The translations under genes and the position numbers were made by a program. The notes beneath the pieces were generated by a model. It worked only from the letters and a program-made list of their open reading frames with translations. It ran no database searches and was not told where the DNA came from. A DNA stretch of 15,865 nucleotides, taken from contig JNSE01000013.1 in NCBI GenBank assembly GCA_000754455.1, forward strand, positions 1 through 15,865, given 5' to 3'. This document shows, piece after piece, positions 6,643-15,200 of the stretch. Positions within the stretch are counted from its first letter, which is position 1, and each line of letters opens with the position of its first letter. The stretch comes from an actinobacterium acAMD-2 (GTDB lineage Bacteria > Actinomycetota > Actinomycetes > UBA12327).

Positions 6643-7367
6643 ACCTGCGCCATTGCCGCTAGTGCCTCTTGCAGGGTAAAGGCTTGCGCGTACAAAGCCT
6701 TACCCACGATGGAGCCTTCTACCCCCAGCGGCACCAATTCAGCAATGGCTCGCAGGTCGGCCAAGCTCGACACTCCCCCGCTAGCAATCACCGGCTTGTT
6801 GGTTCGCTCACACACTTGTCGTAGCAGATCAAGGTTTGGGCCTTGCAATGTTCCGTCCTTGGTCACATCAGTGACGACATAGCGCGAACACCCATCGGAT
6901 TCCAATCGATCCAAAACTTCCCACAGGTCGCCACCTTCTTGGGTCCACCCGCGAGCGGCCAAGGTAGTTCCACGCACGTCCAAACCCACGGCAATGCGAT
7001 CGCCAAATTCCGCGATGGCTTCACGGCACCACTGTGGATTTTCGAGAGCAGCCGTGCCCAAGTTCACCCGAGCGCATCCAGTAGCTAAAGCGGCTCGCAA
7101 CGACTCGTCGTCACGGATGCCACCGCTGAGCTCAACATTGACGTCGAGTTGACCAGTGATGTCGGCCAAAAGGTCGCGATTTGAGCCCCGGCCAAAGGCA
7201 GCATCAAGGTCAACCAGGTGAATCCACTCGGCGCCGGCTGACTGCCACTCCAAGGCCGCATCGAGTGGATTGCCGTACGAGGTTTCAGATCCGGCTTCAC
7301 CTTGGACCAAGCGCACAGCAGCGCCATCAGCCACGTCAACAGCAGGTAACAAAATCAGGTGGGACAT
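6639..7367 (-). CDS. priA: PriA: bifunctional HisA/TrpF isomerase
   Basis: HisA isomerises ProFAR to PRFAR. The actinobacterial form PriA also isomerises phosphoribosylanthranilate (the TrpF reaction). The 242-residue TIM barrel has catalytic Asp11 (LLPAVDV) and Asp171 (TKDGT), aligned to Asp11 and Asp175 of Mycobacterium tuberculosis PriA. The RGW motif gives Arg139 and Trp141, matching the Arg143 and Trp145 that bind the TrpF substrate in that enzyme, with the same offset of four. Bifunctionality is therefore likely, though not shown. The ATG at 7367 gives the usual N-terminus MSHLILLPAVDV; a TTG at 7400 would add 11 residues of no family resemblance. It is the last gene of hisDCBHA and ends inside the stop of the convergent gene. 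Confidence 0.96.
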   Translation of the reverse strand: MSHLILLPAVDVADGAAVRLVQGEAGSETSYGNPLDAALEWQSAGAEWIHLVDLDAAFGRGSNRDLLADITGQLDVNVELSGGIRDDESLRAALATGCARVNLGTAALENPQWCREAIAEFGDRIAVGLDVRGTTLAARGWTQEGGDLWEVLDRLESDGCSRYVVTDVTKDGTLQGPNLDLLRQVCERTNKPVIASGGVSSLADLRAIAELVPLGVEGSIVGKALYAQAFTLQEALAAMAQV

Positions 7368-7403
7368 TGCGCTCAATTCATCAAGAGTGGGCGGTGACAA
7401 GGA

Positions 7404-8033
7404 CTACAGCGTACGCAACCAGTTCTCTAACAAGGCAATGCCAGCATCACCAGACTTTTCGGGGTGGAACTGAGTCGCCGTCAACGGCCCGTTCTCCACC
7501 GCGGCGACGAAGCGCTCACCATGCTCCGACCACGTCACCAACGGCTCAGCAGTTCGGCCATCAGTGTGCAAGGTCCATGATCGGGCGGCATAGGAGTGCA
7601 CAAAATAGAAACGCTGGTCAGCGATACCAGAAAAAAGCCGCGAATCAGCCGGGACATCAACGGTGTTCCACCCCATGTGCGGCAACACATCAGCGTGCAA
7701 CTGGTCAACCACTCCAGGCCATTGCGCCAGACCTTCGGTATCCACATCGTGTTCGACACCGTGATCGAACATGACCTGCATGCCGACACATATACCCAAC
7801 ACCGGGCGACCACCAGCCAACCGGCGACCGATCAGTTCGCCACCCTTGACTGCGCGCAGCCCATCCATCACGGCTGCAAACGCGCCGACACCTGGAACCA
7901 CCAGACCATCAGCAGCCAACACCGTGTCGCGGTCTGCGGTAACCGTCACGACCGCACCAGCGCGCTCTAAGGCGCGTTGAGCCGAGTGCAGATTGCCAGA
8001 ACCGTAATCAAGAACTGCGACCGAAGGACTCAT
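7404..8033 (-). CDS. hisH: Imidazole glycerol phosphate synthase glutamine amidotransferase subunit
   Basis: HisH hydrolyses glutamine and passes ammonia to HisF. The 209-residue class I glutaminase begins with the standard VAVLDYGSGNLHS. The triad is Cys82 (GICVGMQ), His190 and Glu192 (QFHPEKS), and the oxyanion-region motif PGVGAF is at about 47-52. The ATG at 8033 lies seven bases after the hisB stop. An in-frame reading open to 8195 would add 54 residues, but this extension overlaps hisB and contains no family sequence. HisF, its partner, lies about 1.2 kb downstream in a separate transcription unit, so the two subunits may not be made in a fixed ratio by co-transcription. Confidence 0.97.
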   Translation of the reverse strand: MSPSVAVLDYGSGNLHSAQRALERAGAVVTVTADRDTVLAADGLVVPGVGAFAAVMDGLRAVKGGELIGRRLAGGRPVLGICVGMQVMFDHGVEHDVDTEGLAQWPGVVDQLHADVLPHMGWNTVDVPADSRLFSGIADQRFYFVHSYAARSWTLHTDGRTAEPLVTWSEHGERFVAAVENGPLTATQFHPEKSGDAGIALLENWLRTL

Positions 8034-8040
8034 CAACAGG

Positions 8041-8631
8041 TCACAAAGCACCCTTGGTGCTAGGAATTCCCTGCACCCGTGGGTCAAGGGCGAGCGCATC
8101 CCGCAAGGCGCGCGCAACAGCCTTAAATTGCGCCTCAACAACGTGGTGCGCATTGCGCCCCTCAAGTACACGTACGTGCAATGCGATTTGAGCATTCGCC
8201 ACGAATGATTCCCAGATGTGCTTGGTCATGGCCGTGTCATACGTGCCACCGATGAGTTCAACAATGACGGGCTCTTGGTGCACCAAGTAAGGACGCCCCG
8301 ACAAGTCAACTGCCACCTGAACCAAGGTTTCATCCAGCGGCACCAACGAATCACCAAACCGACGAATTCCACTCTTGTCACCCAGCGCGATACGAAATGC
8401 GTCGCCCAAAGCAATAGAGGTGTCCTCAACGGTGTGGTGAATGTCTACATCGACATCGCCTTGCGTCTTGATGGTCAAATCCATGAGACCGTGGCGCGCT
8501 AGCTGCTCAAGCATGTGGTCGTAAAACGGCACACCAGTGGAGATGTCGGCTTGTCCAGTGCCGTCGAGTTCAATCTCGACAACCACCATGGATTCCTTCG
8601 TGCCACGTTCAACGCGAGCGGAACGACTCAT
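8041..8631 (-). CDS. hisB: Imidazoleglycerol-phosphate dehydratase
   Basis: HisB dehydrates imidazole glycerol phosphate to imidazole acetol phosphate. The 196-residue length fits the single-function enzyme; there is no fused histidinol-phosphatase domain as in E. coli. Both metal-binding repeats are intact: GVPFYDHMLEQLARHG with His39 and His47, DIHHTVEDT with His65, His66 and Glu69, and the C-terminal HHVVEAQFKA with His162, His163 and Glu166. The start overlaps the hisC stop by four bases (ATGA), which indicates coupled translation. Confidence 0.98.
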   Translation of the reverse strand: MSRSARVERGTKESMVVVEIELDGTGQADISTGVPFYDHMLEQLARHGLMDLTIKTQGDVDVDIHHTVEDTSIALGDAFRIALGDKSGIRRFGDSLVPLDETLVQVAVDLSGRPYLVHQEPVIVELIGGTYDTAMTKHIWESFVANAQIALHVRVLEGRNAHHVVEAQFKAVARALRDALALDPRVQGIPSTKGAL

Positions 8632-9722
8632 GCGGGAACAACCTCCTCAAGGGCTTTTCTAAAGGCCATCATCTCTGATGCAGTACCAATACTGACGCGC
8701 AACCAGCCTGTCGGGCCTGTTTGGCGGATCAATACTCCACGATCAAGCAATCCTTGCCAGACCAGATCGGGCTCCGCAAAGCGTCCAAACAGGATGAAAT
8801 TGGCGTCACTGACCGCCACCTCGTGCCCACGAGTGTGGAGCCAGGTGAACAGCTGGTCGCGCTCGTCTCGCAGTGCGTCAACCCCGGCCAGCAACTCTTC
8901 AGCGTTTTCCAAAGCGGCCACAGCGGCCGCTTGAGTAATCGCCGAGACGTGATACGGCAAGCGCACCAGCTGGACCGCATCGACAACCGCCGAGGATGCG
9001 ACCAAGTAGCCCACCCGACCACCGGCAAAGGCGAAAGCCTTACTCATCGTGCGAGTCACGACGAGCCGTGGAAACTTCTCCAACAGTGTCAATGCCGATG
9101 GCGTACCGGTTCGACGAAACTCAGCGTACGCCTCATCAACAATCACCATGCCAGAAAAGTTGGAGCACACGGTCTCGACGACATCCAAGCTCAACGCGGT
9201 GCCGGTGGGATTGTTCGGCGACGCTAACAAGATGATGTCGGGATGATGGTCGGCTATGGCGTCCAATGCGATCTGAGCCGTAACTTCAAAATCATCAGTG
9301 CGCTCAACGGTGACGTACTGCGTGAACGTGTCTCGGCAATAATCCGGGTACATTGAATACGTCGGCGCAAACCCCAACGCCTTGCGACCGGGGCCGCCAA
9401 AAGCCTGCATCAACTGCAGCATGACTTCGTTTGACCCATTAGCTGGCCAAATAGCATCAGTGGAAAACGAGAGCCCTTCGCGCTTAGCCAGGTACGTGGC
9501 TAGAGCCGAGCGCAACCCCACACACTCGCGATCTGGATAGCGGTTCACACCTTGCGCTGCACGACTTACTGCCTGGGCGATCGCCTCAACAACGGCCGCG
9601 GACGGTGGATAGGGATTCTCATTGACATTGAGCAACACCGGAACATCGATCTGTGGCGCGCCGTAGGCACTACGGCCTCGAAGATCGTCGCGAATGGGAA
9701 GTTCTGACATGGCCTCAGTCAT
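8628..9722 (-). CDS. hisC: Histidinol-phosphate aminotransferase
   Basis: HisC transfers the amino group of glutamate to imidazole acetol phosphate. This 364-residue class I/II PLP enzyme has LNVNENPYPPS near the N-terminus (31-41), SPNNPTG (168-174, Asn171), VDEAYAEF (195-202, Asp196 and Tyr199) and the Schiff-base Lys228 in RTMSKAFAFAGGRVGYL, with Arg236 for the phosphate. The first ATG (9722) overlaps the hisD stop by eight bases; a second ATG at 9710, four bases after that stop, would shorten the protein by four residues and is almost as good. Neither has a strong Shine-Dalgarno. Confidence 0.97.
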   Translation of the reverse strand: MTEAMSELPIRDDLRGRSAYGAPQIDVPVLLNVNENPYPPSAAVVEAIAQAVSRAAQGVNRYPDRECVGLRSALATYLAKREGLSFSTDAIWPANGSNEVMLQLMQAFGGPGRKALGFAPTYSMYPDYCRDTFTQYVTVERTDDFEVTAQIALDAIADHHPDIILLASPNNPTGTALSLDVVETVCSNFSGMVIVDEAYAEFRRTGTPSALTLLEKFPRLVVTRTMSKAFAFAGGRVGYLVASSAVVDAVQLVRLPYHVSAITQAAAVAALENAEELLAGVDALRDERDQLFTWLHTRGHEVAVSDANFILFGRFAEPDLVWQGLLDRGVLIRQTGPTGWLRVSIGTASEMMAFRKALEEVVPA

Positions 9723-11043
9723 CAGTGCCGCTGGGAATGCGAACGCGAACCGCAGCTACATGGGAGTGAAGGTCTTCAGCACCACCAAGCGCGTCAATGA
9801 GCGGCGCGACTTCGGCCAACGCCTCACGCGTGTAGTTGACCACGTGCATGCTCCGCAAGAATGACTGCACGGAAAGCCCACCCGTGTGCCTGGCGGATCC
9901 TCCGGTTGGCAGCACGTGATTAGAACCAGCCAAGTAGTCCCCCAGACTTACTGGAGCCCATGGGCCAACAAAAATTGCACCGGCATTTCGAACTCTGGCG
10001 GCACGTTCGACGGCATCAACGGTGATGACTTCAAGGTGTTCCGCGGCCCACGCATCCACCACGTCAAGGCCTTGATCCAAGTCATTAACCAATGCGTATG
10101 CCGACTGGTTGGTTAGAGCAGTTTCTACTCGGGCGCGGTGCACGGTGGTCGTCAGCTGTTGAGCGACTTCACGATCCACGGCATCCATCAGTTCGGTTGA
10201 ATCCGTGACCAGCAAGCACGAAGCATTTTCATCGTGTTCGGCCTGAGCAATCAGGTCTGCTGCCACGAAGGCCGGATCTGCTGAAGAGTCAGCCAAGATG
10301 CCGATCTCTGTCGGCCCTGCTTCCGAATCAATCCCAATGGTTCCGCGCACAACGCGCTTGGCGGCGGCCACATACACATTGCCCGGACCGGTAACCAAGT
10401 CAACGGGCGCACACTCCGAGGTGCCATAGGCAAACATGCCAATGGCTTGCGCTCCGCCGACGGCGTACACCTCAGTGACGCCCAGCAACGCGCAGGCTGC
10501 CAAGACGGCAGGGTGAGGCAAGCCAACAAAGGCTGGGTCAGCAGCCTCGCGCTGTGGCGGTGAGGCAATGGCTAACGACTCCACACCCGCCACCAAAGCC
10601 GGAATAACGTTCATGACAACGGAACTGGGGTACGCCACTAGCCCGCCGGGGACGTAGAGCCCCACACGCTGCACAGGGACCCACTTCTCAATGACTTCAG
10701 CACCAGCACTCACACGAATGACCGCATCGGTTCGTCGTTGCGCTTCATGCACCAACCGTGCACGGCGGGCAGCTTCTTCAACAGCGAGTCGGACCTGCGG
10801 ATCCATCGCTGCTAGCGCCGCATCCAGCGCAGCCTGTGGCACGCGAGTGGTGGCCAGGTCCACCCCATCAAAGCGAGCGGTGGCTTCTATGACAGCGCCC
10901 AAGCCTCGTTCACGGATGTCGTTCAAGAGCGGAGTCACGATCGAGACCGCGCTACTGATATCCACAGCCGCCCTCGGGAGCACCTGGGCGTACTGGCTAC
11001 GGGAGTTGGCACCATAGGAACGAAGGTCAATACGTGAAATCAC
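9715..11043 (-). CDS. hisD: Histidinol dehydrogenase
   Basis: HisD performs the last two steps, oxidising histidinol to histidine with two NAD and a zinc ion. From the preferred GTG the protein has 442 residues. Zinc ligands Gln267, His270, Asp369 and His428, and catalytic Glu335/His336 (AAEHLE), align with E. coli Gln259, His262, Asp360, His419, Glu326 and His327. The GTG at 11043 is chosen because the resulting VISRIDLR aligns residue for residue with the mycobacterial start MLTRIDLR, and a TAGACT box ends seven bases before it. An ATG at 11049 would add two residues. The gene heads hisDCBHA and is divergent from the LON-domain gene. Confidence 0.97.
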   Translation of the reverse strand: MISRIDLRSYGANSRSQYAQVLPRAAVDISSAVSIVTPLLNDIRERGLGAVIEATARFDGVDLATTRVPQAALDAALAAMDPQVRLAVEEAARRARLVHEAQRRTDAVIRVSAGAEVIEKWVPVQRVGLYVPGGLVAYPSSVVMNVIPALVAGVESLAIASPPQREAADPAFVGLPHPAVLAACALLGVTEVYAVGGAQAIGMFAYGTSECAPVDLVTGPGNVYVAAAKRVVRGTIGIDSEAGPTEIGILADSSADPAFVAADLIAQAEHDENASCLLVTDSTELMDAVDREVAQQLTTTVHRARVETALTNQSAYALVNDLDQGLDVVDAWAAEHLEVITVDAVERAARVRNAGAIFVGPWAPVSLGDYLAGSNHVLPTGGSARHTGGLSVQSFLRSMHVVNYTREALAEVAPLIDALGGAEDLHSHVAAVRVRIPSGTDD

Positions 11044-11050
11044 AGGCATC

Positions 11051-11056
11051 AGTCTA
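11051..11056 (-). promoter_or_regulatory. Leaderless-type -10 box for the hisDCBHA operon
   Basis: The minus strand reads TAGACT, matching TANNNT, and ends seven bases before the GTG at 11043. With the two-codon-longer ATG start the box would sit one base from the start codon, so the box and the homologue alignment together favour the GTG. Confidence 0.5.
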
Positions 11057-11096
11057 TTGACGTCCCGTTCAATGGGTGATTCGCGGCGAGTCGTTC

Positions 11097-11102
11097 TAGG
11101 GT
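11097..11102 (+). promoter_or_regulatory. Leaderless-type -10 box for the LON-domain gene
   Basis: TAGGGT matches TANNNT and ends six bases before the GTG at 11109. The 65-base divergent gap to hisD thus holds a leaderless-type box at each end, facing outward. Confidence 0.5.
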
Positions 11103-11108
11103 GGTGTC

Positions 11109-11768
11109 GTGACTACATTGCACCGGATCCCACTGTTCCCGTTGGGATCGCCGCTACTGCCCCAAGCAGCAATGCCGTTGCACCTCTTTGAGCCCCGGTA
11201 TCGCCAGCTCATCCACGACTTGGGCAGTTTGCCTGCGGACCAGCAGCGTTTTGGCGTGATCGCGATCCGGCAGGGACGTGAAGTGGGTACCGATCACCTC
11301 AATGCGCTGTACGACGTCGGCTGCATAGCCGATATCCGTGCGATCCAGCCGTACGCGGATGGCCGATTCGACATTGTCACCATGGGAACTAACCGATTCA
11401 TACTTCGGGACCTGTTTGACGAGAAGCCGTACTTCACAGCAGATGTTGAATTCTTGCCCGATGAACTCGGGGCGAACCCCGACGCCATGTCAAACCGCGT
11501 GCGTCAACATTTCGAGCGATACCGGGAAATTGTGCAGATGGAAGACGGACAAGACGTGCTCTCCCCTGATCCCACAGCGCTGTCGTGGGAAGTCGCTGCA
11601 GGCATGCTGCTTGACCTTGATGAACGCCAGCGCATTTTGGCCGCTGACGACACGACATCTCGATTGATCCTCGAGCGACAACTCCTACACCGGGAATTGG
11701 GCCTTCTAGCGCAAATCCCCTCGCTACCGGCTTTTGATCCGCGTCAGTTGCCGATTTCGTCTAACTGA
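11109..11768 (+). CDS. Stand-alone LON substrate-binding domain protein
   Basis: This 219-residue protein consists of the Lon protease N-terminal (PUA-like plus helical) domain only. The diagnostic opening IPLFPLGSPLLPQAAMPLHL (about 7-26) followed by FEPRYRQLI is clear, and VGCIADIRAIQ and the MGTNRFILRDL strand region fit the rest of the domain. There is no AAA+ ATPase and no Ser-Lys protease domain, so it is not a protease. Such proteins are common in actinobacteria and may bind protein substrates, but their role is unsettled. GTG is the only start that keeps the whole domain. The gene seems monocistronic, and its last 25 bases overlap the end of the convergent membrane-protein gene. Confidence 0.9.
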   Translation: MTTLHRIPLFPLGSPLLPQAAMPLHLFEPRYRQLIHDLGSLPADQQRFGVIAIRQGREVGTDHLNALYDVGCIADIRAIQPYADGRFDIVTMGTNRFILRDLFDEKPYFTADVEFLPDELGANPDAMSNRVRQHFERYREIVQMEDGQDVLSPDPTALSWEVAAGMLLDLDERQRILAADDTTSRLILERQLLHRELGLLAQIPSLPAFDPRQLPISSN

Positions 11769-12277
11769 GCGATCTGCGATTGCGACGACTCCTCAGAGTT
11801 TTCCGCCTCAAGGGTCCATAACTGTGCAAAGAAGCAATACCCCACCGAAAATATGGGCCAGATCAACAACCACCCTGTTGCTCCCAATGACAAGGGCACA
11901 TCGACATAACTACCGGCGCTGACCTGTGGTTGCGACGGTGCGGAAAATGCGTAGCCAGTGAGGACCGCAAGCGCCGAGCCACCCAACCCACCCAACGTCA
12001 AGCCGGCCAGCGCAACCCCATGAGATCCAGTCCAACGCCGGCGCACCAGTAGCGCCACTACGACACCAACCACCGCAGTAAGGATCGCGAAATACGCATC
12101 CGTAGTGATGTATCCGGCCGGTTGGGTTTCTCGTGGATAGATCCCCACTTGGACCACCACTCCAGGAACAACTGGAGATATAGCCCACCAGAGCAAACCC
12201 AACACGGGTCCTAAACAAGCGATACCCAGCACCAGCCAGACCACGGCCGAGCCAGACCTGGGGCTTGGTTGATTCAC
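11744..12277 (-). CDS. Four-helix membrane protein, possibly DUF2567 family
   Basis: This is an integral membrane protein of 177 residues. Four hydrophobic segments lie at about residues 11-33, 62-79, 88-112 and 134-153, with a roughly 28-residue loop after TM1 and a polar acidic C-terminal tail rich in Glu, Ser and Gln. The DAYFAILTAVVGVV stretch at TM2 and the location between dnaE and the his operon recall actinobacterial DUF2567 proteins, but I am not certain of the family and no function is known. The GTG at 12277 overlaps the dnaE stop by four bases (GTGA), as trpE does with hisI; a GTG at 12286 would add three residues. It is probably co-transcribed with dnaE. Confidence 0.8.
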   Translation of the reverse strand: MNQPSPRSGSAVVWLVLGIACLGPVLGLLWWAISPVVPGVVVQVGIYPRETQPAGYITTDAYFAILTAVVGVVVALLVRRRWTGSHGVALAGLTLGGLGGSALAVLTGYAFSAPSQPQVSAGSYVDVPLSLGATGWLLIWPIFSVGYCFFAQLWTLEAENSEESSQSQIAQLDEIGN

Positions 12278-15200
12278 CCCAGACACCCAGGACCAAGAAG
12301 GGTTTTCAGGTCCGCATACAAAGCTGGTGTTCCGGTCACCCGAAACCCACCCTGCAGTTCGAAGACTTTGGTGTTTTCGTCTTTGTCTCCGGTCAAATGC
12401 ATCATGACTGCGGTTTGACCCGGATGCGTTGCCAAGACACGCTTGAGTGCGTCAATAACCGCGGGAACCGCTCGCGAGTTGGGCAACTTAATGATCACCG
12501 GTCCGGTTGACCCACCGATAGCTAAATCGGGCATCGAGACATCAAGACCGGTGAAGCGTGGCTCGTCGTCATCGCGTTGAACGCGCACCTTCACTAGCAA
12601 CACCCTGTCGGGTGTGAGTTGCAGTGCGATGGGTTCGTACGTCTTGTTGAAAAAGTTGATCTCGACTGACGATTCGAGGTCTTCGATCGTGACTACAGCC
12701 CAGCGTGCTCCCTTTTTTGTCACCTTCGGGGTCACAGTGGTAATCAATCCACCAATGGTGACCACTGCCCCATCGGGTTGATCGTTGAGCAGAGTCAACA
12801 CCGAACAATCAGACGCGCGAGCCAGGGCATGCTCGACGCCCTTCAGCGGATGATCGGAAACATACAGACCTAACATCGCGCGCTCATGGCCCAGCAGCGT
12901 GCTCTTGTCCCACTCATCAAGAGGAATGTGCAATTCGAGCCCGCCGACGCTGGAACCGGCACTTGATTCAGCATCATCAAACAAACCAAACTGCCCGATG
13001 GCCTCGGCCCGCTTGGTCTCGACCGCTGCATCAACGGCCTCGATGTGAACGGCCAACAATCCACGCCGCGTGTGATCCAGTGAATCAAAGGCGCCGGCCT
13101 TGACCAGCGATTCAACTACGCGCTTGTTGCAGGCCTTGTCATCGATCTTGCGCAAGAAATCAGGGAAGTCAGCGAACCGACCCTTGGATCGGCGTGACTT
13201 GATGATTGACTCCACCACCCCTTCACCCACATTGCGAATGGCCGACAGACCAAAGCGAATGTCCTCGCCGCGTGGAGTGAAATCCGAGTCTGACTCGTTG
13301 ACGTCAGGGGGCAAGACCTTGATCCCCATGCGTCGACATTCAGCCAAGTACACCGACATCTTGCCGCCAGCGCCGAGGTCATCCTTTACCGATGTAAGCA
13401 ACGCCGCCATGTATTCGGCTGGGTAATTGGCCTTGAGGAACGCGGTCCAGTAGGAAACCAAGCCATACCCAGCAGTGTGGGCCTTGTTGAACGCATAGTC
13501 CGAGAACGGAACCAAGATTGCCCACAAGGTGTCAATGGCATCTTGACTGTAACCGCGTTCGAGCATGCCGTTGGCGAAGGGTTCAAATTCCTTATCAAGG
13601 ATTTCTTTCTTCTTCTTACCCATAGCTCGCCGCAACAGGTCGGCTTGTCCCAGGGTGTAACCGGCCAGCACCTGCGCGATTGACATGACCTGCTCTTGGT
13701 AAACGATGACGCCATAGGTCTCATCCAAAATCGGAGCCAACACTTCGGCAAGCTCGGGATGGATTGATCCGATCGGCTTGCGTTCGTTCTTGCGGTCCGC
13801 GTAGTCGTTGTGAGCATTCGCACCCATCGGACCGGGTCGATACAGGGCCAGCACAGCCGAAATGTCTTTGAAGTTGTCCGGCAACATCGAGCGCAATAGC
13901 GCGCGCATCTGTCCACCATCAAGCTGAAATACACCTAAGGTCTCACCCTTGGATAGCAGGTCGTAAGTGACCCGATCATCCAGCGTGAGGTCTTCGAGCA
14001 CGATGACTTCATCGCGGTTATTGCGAATGTGCGCCAAACAGTCTTCAAGAATCGTGAGGTTGCGTAGTCCGAGGAAGTCCATTTTCAACAGACCTAAGGA
14101 CTCACAAGCTCCCATGTCAAACTGCGTGACCACTGAACCGTCGTCGCGCTTCCACACGGGGATCACATCAAGAAGGGGCTCGCGGCTCAAGATCACGCCC
14201 GCGGCGTGCACACCTGGTTGACGCTTCAGTCCTTCCAGTCCCTTGGCGGTTTCTACCACCTCGCGAACATCGGGGTCGTCCTCGTAGAGCCCACGAAATT
14301 CGGATGCTTCGCTGTATCGATCATCACTGCGATCAAACATTCCAGCTAACGAAATGTCTTTGCCCATGACAGCCGGTGGCATCGTCTTTGAAATCTTGTC
14401 GCCTAAGGCTGGTGGGAATCCCATCACGCGAGCCGAATCACGCACTGCAGCTTTGGCCTTAATCGAGCTATACGTGACGATTTGGGCCACACGATCCTCG
14501 CCATACTTTTGGGTGGCATAACGGATCATGTCGCCACGACGTCGGTCGTCAAAGTCGATGTCGATGTCGGGCATGGACACGCGCTCGGGATTCAAAAAAC
14601 GCTCAAACACCAGGCCGTGAAGAATGGGGTCTAGTTCAGTAATGCCCATCGCCCAGGCGATCACCGCACCTGCCGCCGATCCTCGACCCGGCCCCACGCG
14701 AATGCCGTTGGCCTTGGCGTAGTCGATGAGGTCAGCCACTACGAGGAAATAGCCCGGGTAACCCATCTTCAAAATCACGCCGGTTTCGTACTCAGCCTGC
14801 TTGCGGTGAGTGTCTGGAACGCCCTGCGGGAAGCGCTTGTTCAATCCACGCTCAACTTCTTGGATCAGCCACGATTCCTCGGTGTGACCTTCTGGCACCG
14901 GGAACACCGGCATGAGGTTGGCATCTTCATTGAACGCAATGTCGCACCGCTCCGCGATGAGCAAGGTGTTGTCGCACGCTTCCGGCAATTCCGACCACAC
15001 TGCGCGCATTTCATCGGAGGACTTCAAGTAGAAATCCTGCGCATCAAACCGGAAGCGCTTTTCATCTGACTTCAAGGCGCGCGTGCCGATACATAGCAAC
15101 ACATCATGGGTGTCACTGTCTGACTTCTCGACATAGTGCAAGTCGTTGGTGGCCAGCAAAGGAATCTGCAACGCCCGAGCTATCCGCAGTAAATCTTCGC

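Noticed and set aside
7368..7400. A TTG start adding 11 residues to hisA
   Set aside because: Homologues start at the LILLPAVDV segment, and the TTG is three bases from the hisH stop without a ribosome site.
7181..7774. A 197-codon open frame on the plus strand opposite hisA and hisH
   Set aside because: It is fully antisense to two well-identified genes, crosses their junction, and its product is a low-complexity Arg/Thr/Gln/His-rich sequence with no domain or start signal.
8034..8195. A 54-residue N-terminal extension of hisH
   Set aside because: It lies within hisB in another frame; HisH proteins begin at the VAVLDYGSGN segment, which the ATG at 8033 supplies.
8721..9227. A 168-codon plus-strand frame opposite hisC
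   Set aside because: It is antisense to conserved PLP-enzyme codons, with no recognisable domain, promoter box or ribosome site.
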